A stretch of DNA of 64,000 bases from Gyrodactylus bullatarudis (lineage: Eukaryota; Platyhelminthes; Monogenea; Gyrodactylidea; Gyrodactylidae), in assembly GCA_012064415.1 (NCBI GenBank), contig SSNU01000082.1:1-64000 (forward strand). Reading direction: 5' to 3'. Both the position numbers and the translations under genes were made by a program. How positions within the stretch are numbered: the stretch's first letter is position 1; the number at the start of each line of letters is the position of its first letter. Below, one piece after another: positions 45,448 through 56,409 of the stretch. The notes below the pieces were generated by a model. That model was not told where the DNA came from. It searched no databases and saw only the letters and a program-made list of their open reading frames with translations.

Positions 45448-45841
45448 AATATTTCTATTGGAACATCTTATTTTTATCGAAACACGAATATTTACCCCCT
45501 AATTAAGTATTATTTATCTCGACCAATCAGAATGCAACAAGTGATTTCTATACATTTAGATAGGAAATAAAGTGAGTTTTTGTGAAAATGTGAAAATTCA
45601 CTTTTTTCAGGGGGAAAATGAGTGCCAAATCCATCTTCAACACATTTAATTAGGGGGTTAATAATCCTGTTTCGATAAAAATAAGATGTTCCAATAGAAA
45701 TATTTTTTCTGTAGTAGAAAAATTCATTGAAAGTAGTTGGCACTAATATTTATGTCGACCTATCTAAATGTATAGAAATCAATTGCTGCATTCTGATTGG
45801 TCGAGAAATTTAATTACTAAATTAAATATTCGTGTTTCAAT
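45448..45841. repeat. Overlapping foldback repeats
   Basis: Two inverted pairs share a middle segment: 45448-45510 pairs with about 45644-45706 (TTGGAACATCTTATTTTTAT), and 45481-45573 pairs with about 45752-45841 (CTCGACCAATCAGAATGC). The end piece GTAGAAAAATTCATTGAAAG (45714) recurs at 52040 and the ATAAGATGTTCCAAT word at 59750. This is a mobile or rearranged repeat family that is abundant in this window. Confidence 0.65.
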
Positions 45842-46618
45842 AGAAAAAAAGATATATCAACGGATGATGTGAGAAAATACATCATCAGAATCATCTCAAG
45901 GAACTGAATTAGACTCAGACCCGTGTTAACAATCGAAAATTAGAAAAAAATCTACCTTCACAATGTATTTACGTCTACTAGGAGGTGTTTGATGCGAGAA
46001 AGAACAGAGAAGAAACTGAAAAAAGAAGCTATCAAGGGATACTTTTTCTTCTCCTTCTTTTGTGAAGAAAAATAAAGTTGCCTCGCTCTTTTCTTCAAGT
46101 CTATTCTACTGCTTTCATAATCATCAATATCATCATTAATAATACTAACGATAGACTAAGAAAAAATTTCACATAAACTTGATGAAAACGGTCACAGTTA
46201 CATTAGAAAAAAATTTATAAACTAAAATTTGCCTACGTCCCTTGAAAGTTTCAAGTTGATGGGCGTCATCAAAAGTAATGATTCTTTCATTCCTTTCTCC
46301 ATTCAACAAAAGATGCCTTCAAATTAATTACATTCAGAATTCCTTTTCAATGAGCAATAGTAAAGTTTCAAATCTACCACATTAAAACGTTGAGGCTCTC
46401 TGCTTCATTCAGACATTTTGCATGTGTTGTTTTTTGCGATGATATGATTCACGTAATAAGTTTTCAAAAACCTCCGAGAATCCGCTTAAAATCATATTTG
46501 TAGGTATAAAAGAAAAGATTTTATTCACCAAATGTACATTTCTTTATGGTTCATCAGTAGTGGCACATAAATAATGATAAGAGTTTAAAATTCATTGAAA
46601 TATTATTTTACAAATTAT

Positions 46619-46751
46619 GAAGCCAGAATCCGAGCATTGTAAGAATTGAGGTCGGGGTAGAGTGCGTATAAAAATCCGAAACCTGAATCAGAAGTAAAGG
46701 AGACAATTTCTCCAGGAAGTAGAAGCGATTCAAGGAGGATTGCAGGGAGAC
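46619..46751 (+). pseudogene. Reverse transcriptase remnant, uninterrupted copy
   Basis: Nearly identical to 43709-43811 plus 45350-45379 but without the Tc1 element. It diverges from the other copy after AGGGAGAC, just inside the QGDPLG motif, so only part of the domain is kept. The minus-strand open frame over it (46615-46836) is a shadow. Confidence 0.6.
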
Positions 46752-46849
46752 ACTCTTCATCAATCACTTTAAAATGGATTTGTGGGTGAAGGAGAAATTC
46801 TTCATCAATCACTTTAAGCCAAATCTGTGTATTCAAAAAAACTACTCTT

Positions 46850-47693
46850 ATAATGTGGAAAGAAGAAGATGATGCCAGTTATTTCACAAATAAGGCCTTT
46901 ATTTCGGGCATACTCATCAGTGTGATACATGCCATATAATTACATATTTGCAGAGAATTACAAATTACAAAAGACCCCATAGATGACTCCAAGACAACAC
47001 ATGTTGTGTACAAATTTAAATGTCCATGTGAAGCGGTCTACATCGGACATACAACAAGAAGACTGGAGGACAGAATAGACGAACACCTTCACAAAAGTCA
47101 AACGGCTGTAAGAGAGCACCTCAAATCATGCAAAGCCAATGATTCCCCTAAAAACTTTGAAATTATTTATAAATCCAACGGAAACACCAATTTGTTGAAA
47201 GGAGCCGAAGCTTATCTCATAAACTTAGAAAAGCCTAATCTATGTGTACAAAAGAACCATGTTAAGCCAATGAATCTTCCAAAGGCAAAACCAAAAATCC
47301 AATCATCCTCCCAACCCCCCTCAAAGAAAAGAATGAGAGTCGAAGTAGAAGTGAACAGACAAATTACTGACTTCTATACTCACACACAATGAAGTGTTAA
47401 TGTGATTTTGAAAAGAACTCAATTATAAATTTAACATTTAATTATAACCTTTCCTTATTGTAATTATCGATGTACCTTTTGTAAAATTCTGATCTATTTT
47501 TATAAAAAAATCAGTCAACCCTGGAAACAGGGATTGACCAACCAGAATCAAAAGAAAATGTTAACCAATGAATCTTTAATTGTAATTCTCTGCAAATATG
47601 TACTTATATGGCATGTATCACACTGATGAGTATGCCCGAAATAAAGGCCTTATTTGTGAAATAACTGGCATCATCTTCTTCTTTCCACATTAT
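46850..47693 (+). mobile_element. GIY-YIG fragment flanked by 114-bp inverted repeats
   Basis: 844 bp. Arms 46850-46963 and 47580-47693 are inverted copies with a single mismatch seen by eye; the outer ends are ATAATGTGGAAAGAAGAAG. Between them lies the open frame of a Penelope-like C-terminal endonuclease. Outside the arms a further inverted pair (46778-46849 with 47905-47977, less similar) extends the symmetry. Penelope-like elements often carry inverted terminal repeats; here only the 3' part of such an element is left. Confidence 0.7.
47006..47392 (+). CDS. Penelope-like element GIY-YIG endonuclease, C-terminal fragment
   Basis: The open frame starts upstream without ATG (coding similarity from about 46970) and runs to a TGA at 47392. 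It holds YKFKCPCEAVYIGHTTRRLE and DRIDEHLHK..AVREHL, the CPC motif and GIY-YIG catalytic core (Tyr-x-Gly, Arg, His) typical of Penelope-like retrotransposons, then a basic tail PSKKRMRVEVE. The reverse transcriptase domain is missing, so this is a 5'-truncated remnant. Family role: nicks target DNA to prime reverse transcription. Confidence 0.8.
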   Translation: MYKFKCPCEAVYIGHTTRRLEDRIDEHLHKSQTAVREHLKSCKANDSPKNFEIIYKSNGNTNLLKGAEAYLINLEKPNLCVQKNHVKPMNLPKAKPKIQSSSQPPSKKRMRVEVEVNRQITDFYTHTQ

Positions 47694-47748
47694 GACCACG
47701 GTGACTCAGCTCAAAACCGATGTTCATAGACATCTTTCAGACCAAAAT

Positions 47749-47924
47749 ACTCTTATAACCTTCAATTACCCTGGCCTATGTGAGCTTTTTCACCTTTCTC
47801 TCCACTGTTGTTATTTATTGGAGAGCTGAAAAAACACCAAAACTCTTCAATAAATAGCAACAATGAAGAGAAAAGTGAAAAAGCTCACATAGGCTATGGT
47901 AATTGAAGATTATACGAGTAATTT
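47749..47924. repeat. Hairpin repeat with about 70-bp arms
   Basis: CCTATGTGAGCTTTTTCAC (47792) pairs with GTGAAAAAGCTCACATAGG (47875), and pairing continues outwards to TCAATTACC / GGTAATTGA. Arms about 47749-47828 and 47848-47924. It sits in the right flank of the GIY-YIG element. Confidence 0.65.
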
Positions 47925-48676
47925 TTCTGAACACACAGGCTTGGTTTAGAGTGATTGATGAAGAATTTCTCCTTCAGCCATTACATGTAACCCAGAATGC
48001 AATTAAGGACACATGGATAAGCATTTTTTGCTCTTTTTACTTACAATCTAGTCCAGTTTTTGTTTTTTTTTCATCATTCAAATTCAACTTAATCTCATCT
48101 TGGGGGGATTTAGATTAATTGAAAAATCTCAGGCAATCAATAAAATGTTAATTATCTCGTCAAAAAGAAAATCATTTCAAGAGAGGGAGAAACTGCAATG
48201 AGAATTTTTCTATTCTGTATCAGAAATCCAGTTATTCCTATTTAACTTTTCATAATTAAGGTTATTTGAGTTTTCATTGAATCAACTTTTCGAAATTCAA
48301 AAATTGGCCTCAGATTGATTTTTTTCGAATATCAACAATTTATTAGCTCATTCCATTTAGAATTAAAAAAATTATTTTTTTTCTCTGTGAATCCAGAGAA
48401 AAATATAGAGTTTTTGTAAAAATAGTAAACTCTCATGTCAATTAGGTTTACATCAATTATAATTATACATTGTACAGGAGAAGAAACAATGTCGAAAAAA
48501 ACTTCATCATTATCTGAAATTCTAATTTATCAGAGAAAAGTGAAGAAAATCTGTGATTCTCATTAGAAAATTCATACCTGTCGGATGAATCAAAATAGCT
48601 CGAATAATAATGGAATATTATTGGTTAGAAATATTCGTATAGCTTCGTATACGTCCGGAAAACTCGTAAAAGTATC

Positions 48677-49127
48677 CATCATTATAAGGAGTAAATATTT
48701 ATTGAAAAATACGTATTTCACCAGGTTTCTTCAGTTTCAATTCCTGGGTTAAGTCATTAAATTTTTTAGTTAATAATAAATTTCATTGAATTATAAACAG
48801 AATGAATATTTGTACTAAAAACATTTTTCATAATGGAAGAGGATCCTAATTTGTGTATACAGAAAAATCATATACACACATTACAACTTCCATGGCCCAA
48901 TTAATCTCACATTATTATAATTTATCAATATAGAATAGAGAAGATCTTAAATGAGAGAGAAAAAAGATTTCAGTTTTCATCAGTTGGAGTACTAATATTC
49001 ATTCTGTTTATAATTCAATGAAATTTATTATTAACTAAAAAATTTAATGACTTAACCCAGGAATTGAAACTGAAGAAACCTGGTGAAATACGTATTTTTC
49101 AATAAATATTTACTCCTTATTATGATG
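48677..49127. mobile_element. Inverted-repeat element holding a Penelope-like tail
   Basis: Arms of about 140 bp (48677-48816 and 48988-49127) are inverted copies; shared words include ATTTATTGAAAAATACGTAT and CCTGGGTTAAGTCATTAAAT. The 170-base centre has a plus-strand peptide EDPNLCIQKNHIHTLQLPWP followed by a stop (from about 48839), clearly related to the tail EKPNLCVQKNHVKPMNLP of the GIY-YIG fragment at 47006-47392. The arms are not the same sequence as those of the 46850 element. Confidence 0.68.
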
Positions 49128-49617
49128 AATAATGGAATAGGTCTTGCATTCAATAAACCAATGATCAGTGATCTTGCACAACATTTCTGAGTCTTTATTT
49201 TTCTCTCTTTTAGATTACCTCTAACTTGGTCCCAACTCACCTATCTAAGTGGAATAATAAAATTTTAACTAACAAATCATTCAACATATATAAGAACAGA
49301 TAATATCCCATTATATGTGAGACGCGGGAAGAACAGATTGCCCCCCTAATCAATGATTGGCGGTAAGTTGATTAGTGAAATAATAAAAATTGATATCACA
49401 TATATATATACTGTGTGATGAAGAGAAATGAATGTATTCTTCCATAATTAATTAGTAAAGAAGGAAAATATGATACTCAAAAACAAGATCACTGCGAGAC
49501 GGCATTCTCTAAATCACTTGATCTCATGGTGTAAACTTTAACTACGAATTGTTCATGTCACGCAATCTAATTTTTCACATTCTTCATCAAGATATTTCCT
49601 AAGAGATCATTTTAGAT

Positions 49618-49959
49618 CATATGAAAAAACTAATCTTCAAGTATTTAAATATAATCCCACCAAATTTCGCTTCAAAATACCTTTCCATGCTTCTGGAATA
49701 AGATGAACAAAATCGTAATCATGAAAAATAAGAGAAATTTTAAAACAATTTTAATAGGATTTTAGTCATTTTAACAACTTTATGTAAAGAAATAATCTGA
49801 ATTCAAGTTAAAATTATAAGTATAAAACAATAAAAAATTTTTAAAATTTGAAAATTTTCACAATTTTGTTCATCTTATTCCAGAAGCATAGAAAGGTATT
49901 TTGAAGCGAAATTTGGTGGGAATATATTTAAATACTTGAAGATTAGATTTTTTCATATG
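49618..49959. repeat. 342-bp foldback element
   Basis: Arms of about 98 bp (49618-49716 and 49858-49959) begin CATATGAAAAAA and share TTCGCTTCAAAATACCTTTC and GAATAAGATGAACAAAAT. The centre is AT-rich without coding potential. No target duplication was recognised. Confidence 0.7.
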
Positions 49960-51838
49960 GATGGGCGATTCAAGTAATTTATCTACAAATATATTGATTG
50001 AAAAAAATAATTTTAATTGAAACTTCTTTTCACCTCTAAGCTACAAGAATGCGTATTCTATAACTCAACTTGAGATGGAAATTCAATTATGCTAATGAAA
50101 ATTACTTAATTCGAAATATTCAACTATTTGGCAAAAATATAACACATTTTGGGCTTCAATTTAATACAGTAAAACAATTCTCTCTGACAAACTGTTGGCC
50201 GAGATTATAGGACGAAATGGTATGCAACTTTAAAGCATGAAGCAATTGCTGTAGCCTACTTGATATCTTCTATAGTTTTTAGAGCCATAGAATATCAATT
50301 GATTACCTTTTGGAAGATGATTCAGTTTTCAAAACTAATTTTTTTTCTTTTGAAAATACGTTAGAAATAATTTTCCAATTCTACAGAGAGAACAGTGGAT
50401 TTTTAAGTCTAAGATGATAAGTTTATATATTGAAGATGATCTCTCTATTAAATATCTTTCTATAGACACAATGAGAAGGAATTCTACAAATAATTTTATT
50501 CTCTTGTATTCTCTTGATTAACCAGAGAGTTTTGGGAATTCTCTTTTCAGATTTACTCTGAGCAATAATTCAATTTGCTGATTAAACATGAAAGAATTTT
50601 TCATGATTATCTTTCTTTTCATCTTCATACTAAGGTAACTCCTCTTTCTTTATCCGATGAGAAAAAAATATGGAAAAAGGCTAATTCGTGACCCCTCAGC
50701 TATAAAAATGGGATGAATTCAGCCAATTTACCCCAACTTTATGTGTATTGTTGGTGGAGATAACAACGAGCCGTACACCAATCAAGCTAATGAGTAGTTC
50801 ATCCATATTTCTGCTTCATCGGAAAAAGTATTCATCAAGAGAATCATCAATAGGAAAATCTATCATCTGATCTGTTTGGATTTGTTATAATTTCAGAATC
50901 GTTTAGACTTACTTTGTACTTACTTGTAAATATTCTTTTCTTCGCTAAAAAAAATAATCCGGAGAAGAAGTGGTATCTTTCTAGTGAGAGGAAGCCCATA
51001 ATCAACTCTATATAGAAACAAAAAAAGAGCTATTTTATCATAAAATTATTAATACGTTGAGAATCTCTCTGGTTTTGTACTGTTCACCAAAAGACTGAAC
51101 GTTTGTAACAGTAAAAAACAAAGCGAATTTGGGATAAGAAATCGAATTATGAAAGAAGGAGATAGAGATTTGTGTGTATAGATGAAATTCTATAGGTTAT
51201 TATATGATGTCTCTCAGGAAATCATTTATCCCTGATATCCTGGAATTTATTCTTTCTTGTATCATCTTTTTCAAAGTAAAAATACTAGACAAAAGACACG
51301 CAGGGAAGAATATCCTTGAGAATGGAGAATGGATATTCCAAAACTTTTTTTCTCTCCAACCTAACAGTAATTGAATTAGGATAATGAGTGATCTTACAAT
51401 CACATTGCAACTCTATAGTCAATTTAAAAATAAGATAAACACTAAAGTAGAGGAAGCCTAAAGTTTATCTTTTATCTGTCCTTTCCCAAACATGTTTATA
51501 TAATAAGCCATTTTGAATTATTAATATTTATTTTGATCATATTTGTTCATATAGCGCCTAGAAAAGCTTCCTAATAACTCACACGACTTCCTAAACGATT
51601 GCAAAAAAGTTGAATGGATTTCAAGAAATTCAGTTCATTAGATCTCGACTGATTTGATCATTGTTATTCAAAGACGTAAAAACTTGTAGAAATTCGAATT
51701 TGCAATAATCCGATTGTATCTGTTAATTTTGAGACTGTTTTCCTGATTGAAAATTACATTTCAGCCTCTTCATGATCAAGTTCATTTTCAAATTAGTTTT
51801 GAGAAGAATATATTTTATTTTTATTAGGGCGAGTTTCG
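49960..51838. other. AT-rich non-coding region
   Basis: About 1.9 kb. Open frames here are short and without resemblance to known families. No structured repeat was seen apart from its borders. Confidence 0.45.
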
Positions 51839-52161
51839 GCTGCAATGCGAATCTGTTAGGTCTAACTTGGAAGATGCCATTTATGAAATTTAAATTCCAA
51901 ATTTTAAATTCTCTGATACCCCAAACATCTTCAACATATCCCAAATTAATCGGAATTTTTTACTAGAATATCCAGTGCTGATTAAAAATACCTATTTCTA
52001 TTTAAAATGACTCAAAATTTAGATTCAAAAGCGATTGTAGTAGAAAAATTCATTAAAAGTAGTTGGCACTAATTCAAAAGTCGTCATTTTCAATTGCGAT
52101 TTGGGGTATCTAAGCAAATTTTAAAAAATACATGGTTTAATAGGAACTTTTTATACGTTGA
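51839..52161 (+). repeat. Dispersed repeat, uninterrupted copy (blocks A and B)
   Basis: Block A (51839-52021) and block B (52066-52161) occur again, inverted, as 60383-60592 and 59640-59737. Block A includes AATGCGAATCTGTTAGGTCT; block B includes CAAAAGTCGTCATTTTCAAT. Between them sits the GTAGAAAAATTCATTAAAAG word of the foldback family at 45714. Non-coding. Confidence 0.7.
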
Positions 52162-55100
52162 AAAATTCTCTTTAAAATGAGCTTTGCACATCCGGATGAA
52201 AATAAATTTGCTTCTCTCTAATTATTATGCTTCAATAGTTAGATTTTTTATGCTCCGTAATCGCCGTTTTGGAAAACTAAATTTTAATGTTCTGATATGC
52301 ATAAATTCGTTAATTTTACACAAATTGGCCAGATTTTTTTCAGTCTAGATTCAGAATATATTTATATTATATTTTACTCTGAAATGCTTGATGAATTTTA
52401 GTTCCTTGATTATGTTAGTCTAACCCGTAAAAGTTAATTTACAGTTGAGTGTATCCAATATACAAAAAAGGATCCGATAACAAGCACACACAAATGTGGT
52501 CATGCAATTCATGGATTCGTATTTGTTTGTTGAGGATATATATGATAAATGTTTAATTCTCATTCTAATGATGAATAGAGATATTCTCTATAACTCTCAT
52601 ACTAATTTTCCCTCAAGATGATTATGAGAATAGAGAGAATTGCAAATCTCACATCTCAAATATTACAATCACAAAGGATCACGCTATGGTTTTTGTTTGT
52701 TATAAAAAAGACTAGAGAATTTCAGATTGATCTTCAAATTCTTTATTACATTGTGAAAAGATTTTCTCCTTTTTAGATATAACATATCAAGTAATTAATG
52801 TTTTATGTATTGGGATCTCTGGGTATAAGAATAAATTGGTTTAATGAAATCTATGATAAAATGAATAATATTTTTATTAACTATTTTAACTAGGTGTGAA
52901 AATTTTCATGCTGATTCCGAATCTGTGCTCAACATTTTCCTATCTTATAAGGTTTGGGTATAATTTGGAAATAAATGTGTGAAAAAAAATTAAAGCTGAT
53001 CGGTTTCTTTCTTTATCTGAGTATTTTTTTCATTCAGTGAACCAAACAGAGTTGAGCGAATTAAGATTCAGTGAAACAAACACCTTGGAATAAACCTTAG
53101 TAACTTAGAGACCAGGAATAATCAAAATATTATTATACTATGCCTCGATAAAAGTTCGTGGTCAAATGCTTCATATGACGAAATTGTCTCTTGGAACTAC
53201 TATCGGAACCGAAACTCAATGGCCACCTTCTTTTATGCAGAAAAAAAACTCCGATAAAGTTATATATATTTTTTGAACTATTTTTTTGGTCTATTCCTAC
53301 TGAAATGTATATAATAACATGTAAATGTAGGATTATGAGTGGTTGACTGTTCATGCAAATGAAGATGTATATATGTAATTTTAAAGAAAGTTATTTATCG
53401 GTTAATAAGTGCCATTTACATATGAGAACTAATAAATAGCAAATTTAATTATAATTATTTATTGCATACATAAAACCAAGATCTGGACCTTTTTCTATAC
53501 GCTTCGACTTGAAATATCTAATAAAAGATGATCAATATGAAATCTTTTATTCAAGAAAAACCTAAGCTGGGATTTGATTTTTATAATTTTCAGAATGGTT
53601 GATTTGATATATCTATAAATGTTAAGAAACTTTGAAACTCTTGTATAATCTCTAAAATTGTAAAAAGAGTTTGATTTGAATAAACATCGTAAACATTTTT
53701 GATTGAAAGATTTGTTTTAACGGATCAAAGTAATAATGTGACATCATCTGTATTAAGATCATCTTGAATGGATCAACGTAGGCTTCCCCTCTATTGTAGA
53801 AAGTAATTTCTCAAGGGAGCTTAATTTTAATGATTTATAGATAACATTGATGATACAGTAGAAGTATGTACATTTGCTATCAAATACGAGTACACAGGGA
53901 AATTTATCTCTTTCTTCCTTGAACAAACTGTCCTCAAATTATCATTTGCCTTGAATAATTATAATTATCATAATAAAAATGGAACAAGATACAATGTGCC
54001 AAATTTCATCTCTCTAGCGTAGTCATATTTTTCAAGCCAAAAAGATCCATAATGAATAGTTATTAACAGGTTGGTATGAAGTTGGGAAATTTCTCAAAAG
54101 TATTAAAAACCAAATCTTTATGCGAAATTATATCTGAATATCAAATCGTGAATATGAGAAAAATGATAATTGTAGTATCATTGGATTTTTTCCACAAAGG
54201 AAATTACTGATTACATTTCAAATTAAACCCTTCATCACACAAATTAGTACCAAAATAAGTTCCGAGTCTGAATTCTTTTATGAAAGCCGACTTATCATTT
54301 AGAAGATGATAGAGGTTAAAATGAGCATTTTTTGGTACTCTCTGGTTATCTTTTAAACTTATGAGAGATTATCTATCAGGTAATTGCATATTTTATATCT
54401 ACAGCTATTATTTTACGATAGAAAGTTATTTAATTTTTTTCCAAGGTCTCAGCAAACAGATTTTATTATCCATATGTTTGTAGCTTAATAAATTTTTTTC
54501 TAATGAGAGGTGAACATTTTTGTGAAAACTTTTGTTGAAATCTTCCTTGTGATGATCTAAAGAAAAAAGGGGGTTCCCTAGATCTGATTCCTATTTTTCC
54601 TGGCATGAAAATAAGAACTTATCACCAGCCATGTAAGGGGTGAGCTCTTGATTCTAATCGTCAATTTAAACCAGACTTGACTTTAATGAATATAGAGATA
54701 ATCTTAAAGAACTATCTTAGAGAACTACATCGTGCTTGGTTTCCAACTCAATTCTACATTCATTACTCCGTATCCCAATGATTGGGGGAAAGCTACTAGT
54801 AGTCACGTCTCTCTCATACTTTTAATAAGAAATAAGATTTCTTTTGAACAATGATGATGATATCAAAAATATATAAACAAAAGTTTGAATTACCCTTCAG
54901 AAGTAAAAGCTTCTTGTGACGAAGAAATAAGCTGAAATTTCCCAATGAGAAAAGTTTCAATTCATCCCTTATGTCAAGTCTATATAGAAGCAAAACATTT
55001 TTGATTGCAGTGTATATTATTATTATCATCATTGCATTGCTTGGTAGAATGGGCATTTTTGACAGGAATTCATTATTCTTTATTTGACTTCATTTCTCGA

Positions 55101-56055
55101 GGTTTCCCTTCATGTCATGTGAAAAAAATGTAATTCATCATTTAATATATGATTTAATTCTGTATACAGCGTATAACAGACTTTTTAATATCAAATATTT
55201 AGACCATGACTGATTGCGACTTATCTACATTGAGTTGAAATCTTGTATTTTTTCTATTCAATATCGTTTCTTGGCCAATACAATACTCCTCATCCGATCG
55301 AAGTTATGATCAAGTTTTCACTAAAATGAATGATTGAGTCAAAATGTGAGACACCTTTCATATTTTAATAGTTAAGTTTTTGAAAGGGATTAAAATCTAA
55401 TGCAATAGTGTGTAATAGGAAGAGATCTGTCGTTGATCTGTACTTGGAAATAATTTGCATAGCTAAATATATTTACATTCTTGTTGCATTCTAAATGGAT
55501 TGTAATAAATTTGAAATTTGAGCATTCTCGTTTCGTGTTGAAAGATATAAAAATATTCATCCTTATTTTTATTCACAAATTAATGTGAATATTTCTATCT
55601 CTAATACAAAATGTAGGATTCAATGAGTGGCGTAAAATTTAACTCTTTAGAAAGAGCTATATTTTTTTCAGTGTAAAAATAACAATAAAACTTTTGAATG
55701 AAATATTGATCATGTGTGAATCTTTATTTCTCCTATACGATACGATATTATTATTAATAATACAGGAATACGAAAGATTTCCAAGTATTCCTGAGCTGAT
55801 TACCTTTCTCCCCTTATTATCCAGCTGATATAGAAGTAGAGTAGTGATGATGAGAAAGAGAGAGTAGTTTTTACCTATGATTATTATTATAATTATAGAC
55901 ACAAGGAGCATGTATGATGTATCCCATCCCTCCCCCTCACTAACTCTTATCTCAGAAACTCTTGGAAATAATTCCCAATTTTCATCTCTATTCGTTATTA
56001 GTGGAAAGATTTCTTGAGATGCCTGGTTTAATTTTTTCTAAAGTATTTTAGATAA
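52162..56055. other. AT-rich non-coding region
   Basis: About 3.9 kb with only short chance open frames (for example 53133-53354, 54814-55056, 55657-55911 on the minus strand). I see no gene, RNA or clear element. Confidence 0.45.
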
Positions 56056-56409
56056 GGGGTATTTGCAAAATTGGTGACTTGGACCTTCCCATTTGCAGAT
56101 ATGGTGACAGTGGTAGGCCAAAATACAATTTTGGTTACTTTTTTTACATTGGATTTGAGTACCCCTAAAATTTAATTCACTTTTGGTTCCTCTTTTTAAT
56201 ACAAAATTTTGATTCGGAAAATTAACTTAATTTGACAAGATTGTAACCATAATTGCAAAATAAATATCATTCAGTATATGGAGGACTAACCATGACTGCA
56301 ATTATTAAATTTTAACACAGAAAAAAGTAACCAAAATTGTATTTTGGCCTACCACTGTCACCATATCTGCAAATGGGAAGGTCCAAGTCACCAATTTTGC
56401 AAATACCCC
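56056..56409. mobile_element. 354-bp MITE with 89-bp perfect terminal inverted repeats, Mutator-like
   Basis: Left repeat 56056-56144 and right repeat 56321-56409 are perfect complements by eye, starting GGGGTATTTGCAAAATTGGT. The nine bases TTTAGATAA flank both ends (56047-56055 and 56410-56418). Long terminal repeats with a 9-bp target duplication are typical of Mutator-like elements. No coding capacity; the identity of the repeats implies a recent insertion. Confidence 0.85.

Noticed and set aside
46615..46836. Minus-strand 73-codon frame with repeated IDEE(F/C) words
   Set aside because: Its 3' half is antisense to the duplicated reverse transcriptase fragment, and the IDEE words come from a short repeated motif in the flank; no family resemblance.
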